Shown here: positions 49,269 to 50,207 of the stretch, one piece after another
Layout: every line of letters starts with the position of its first letter
How positions within the stretch are numbered: the stretch's first letter is position 1
Assembly (NCBI GenBank): GCA_934434555.1
Contig: CAKRZX010000018.1
Span: 1 to 50,207, forward strand
Direction: 5' to 3'
DNA: 50,207 nucleotides
DNA from: an uncultured Clostridia bacterium
Lineage (GTDB): Bacteria > Bacillota > Clostridia > Christensenellales > QALW01
Translations under genes and position numbers: made by a program
The notes under the pieces: model-generated
Seen by the model: only the letters and a program-made list of their open reading frames with translations
Told to the model about the DNA's origin: nothing
Databases searched by the model: none

Positions 49269-50207
49269 ATGAAGAGATTTATATCAACCATTCTTTCGGT
49301 AATACTTGCAGTTTCGTGCATATGCGTTTTGGGCGCATATGCCGAAACCGAGGAATTGCTTACAAACAACGGCTTTGAAGAGGGCGAATATGCACCGTTT
49401 CAGAAGTACGGTCCTGCAAGCATTATTGAAGTAGAAGAAGATTATGCGCACTCCGGTGATTACGGTGCGGCGGTTCGCGACCGCCAGGGCGTATGGGCTT
49501 GCTGGCAGCAAAATATCCGCAATCAGGTTAAAGAATGCGGCCCCGGAGATTACAAGGCATCGGCTTGGGTAAAACTTTCCGATGAGGGCGGCGACGCAAA
49601 CTGTATTCTTGTAATCAACTACAAACAAAACGGATGGGATAATGACAAGTATCTTACAAGTCCTAAAAAGAATCTTACAAACGAATGGCAGGAATTTACC
49701 ATTAACGGTAAACTTGAATATGACCAGGAAAAAGGGCTTGAACACGTTTATGTTTATGTTCAGGTTGTGGGCAACGACAAAACAAGCGCGCCATCATACT
49801 ATATGGACGATTTCTCCGTTAAAAAGACTTCGGAAGTAAACGGATTAACAAAGCAACTTGTTGCTTTGGAGCATAAGCAGTATTCGACCGACTTGCGCAG
49901 TGAAAAAACAAGCGTAGGCGTTATCCGTTGGGACGCATGGTACGGTCACGACGGCAAACCGACAAGCATTATCTCACAGGTTGAAAAAACTCTTTCACCG
50001 GCTGAATATCATTTCCGTGCACCGTTTTTTGCAAAAGTAACCGATGACGGCAAAATCGAAATTCCCGAGTACACACAGGAAATTTTCGATAAGGAAATGG
50101 CATACGCCGCTGAAGCGGGAATCGATTACTTTGCATTTTTGATGTACAGTGACGATATGAAAAAGGCACGTGAGTTCTATAAAAAGAGTTCTCTTAACAA
50201 CAAAGTA
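49269..50207 (+). CDS. Secreted CBM4/9-like plus GH99-like enzyme, cut by window end
   Basis: The frame is open from ATG 49269 (TAGGAG five bases before) to the last base, 313 codons. Signal peptide 1-25 (cleavage after AYA). Residues about 27-185 form a CBM4/9-type jelly roll: LLTNNGFEEGEY, SGDYGAAVRDRQGVWACW, GDYKASAWVKLSDEG, NEWQEFTINGKL and YYMDDFSVKK at its end. After a short helical linker the GH99-like domain starts at about residue 214 (TSVGVIRWDAWYGHDG), strongly similar to the preceding copy. It shows the full-length architecture (signal, binding module, catalytic domain) that the first copy lacks in its own frame. It lies 8 bases after the previous stop, in the same transcript. Probably a secreted glycan-degrading enzyme. 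Confidence 0.88.
   Translation, partial: MKRFISTILSVILAVSCICVLGAYAETEELLTNNGFEEGEYAPFQKYGPASIIEVEEDYAHSGDYGAAVRDRQGVWACWQQNIRNQVKECGPGDYKASAWVKLSDEGGDANCILVINYKQNGWDNDKYLTSPKKNLTNEWQEFTINGKLEYDQEKGLEHVYVYVQVVGNDKTSAPSYYMDDFSVKKTSEVNGLTKQLVALEHKQYSTDLRSEKTSVGVIRWDAWYGHDGKPTSIISQVEKTLSPAEYHFRAPFFAKVTDDGKIEIPEYTQEIFDKEMAYAAEAGIDYFAFLMYSDDMKKAREFYKKSSLNNKV
49911..50184 (+). repeat. Direct repeat, copy 2 of the GH99-like 5' region
   Basis: Counterpart of 48217-48490. Differences are mostly silent, apart from the NEKSV/KPTSI segment after GHDG. Confidence 0.9.

Overview
The window looks like a chromosome segment of a low-to-mid GC, monoderm, strictly bacterial Clostridia member (Firmicutes/Bacillota). 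Evidence: the classical Firmicutes blocks murB-PHP-rapZ-whiA-dnaE-pfkA and plsX-acpP-rnc-smc-ftsY-ylxM-ffh-rpsP-khpA-rimM-trmD-rplS, a T-box in front of ileS, PyrR, AGGAGG-type ribosome binding sites, and many TTGACA/17 bp/TATAAT promoters. The surface proteins at the right end carry modules of the kind I associate with gut Oscillospirales/Monoglobales-like anaerobes; that placement is an inference.

Layout. 1-3390 is an accessory edge: a decayed serine recombinase tail, then a small operon (NERD nuclease-like protein, low-molecular-weight tyrosine phosphatase, MGMT-family protein), a convergent AraC regulator with direct repeats in its upstream region, and a broken lipoprotein gene. 3600-8800 runs on the minus strand: initiator tRNA with its own perfect promoter and terminator, an RluA-family pseudouridine synthase, an RlmI-like methyltransferase and ileS, the last controlled by a T-box whose specifier reads ATC (Ile). 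8836-28390 is the plus-strand core: an orphan solute-binding protein, cell wall (murB), small-nucleotide signalling/regulation (rapZ, whiA; yvcK is missing between them), replication (dnaE), glycolysis (pfkA), lipid synthesis (plsX, acpP), RNA processing (rnc), chromosome segregation (smc), protein targeting (ftsY, ylxM, ffh), and ribosome/tRNA maturation (rpsP, khpA, rimM, trmD, rplS). 28500-39660 is mixed: an unrecognised membrane protein, mnmA, a nuclease-helicase fusion on the minus strand, pyrR, a lipid kinase, a heterodimeric ABC exporter, an ABM monooxygenase-like protein and a DMT transporter. 39700-43080 is a two-component system in one operon with an HtrA-type membrane protease.

43200 to the end is the most unusual part: a tandem array of secreted proteins. 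Three genes share an N-terminal module of about 200 residues that I cannot assign to a named family. Two of these also carry a C-terminal membrane anchor with a sortase-like NSGD/DSGD motif. They are followed by two copies of a GH99-like (WbsX-type) catalytic domain; the second has a CBM4/9-like domain in front and runs off the window. The first catalytic domain is separated from the upstream 688-residue secreted protein only by a -1 frame change at a run of nine A residues that contains the slippery heptamer A AAA AAC. The two reading frames therefore look like one roughly 1,038-residue secreted enzyme, made by slippage, switched by homopolymer length, recently broken, or split by a sequencing error. 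This is the best candidate for something new here.

All motif and family calls are by eye; no search or structure prediction was run.
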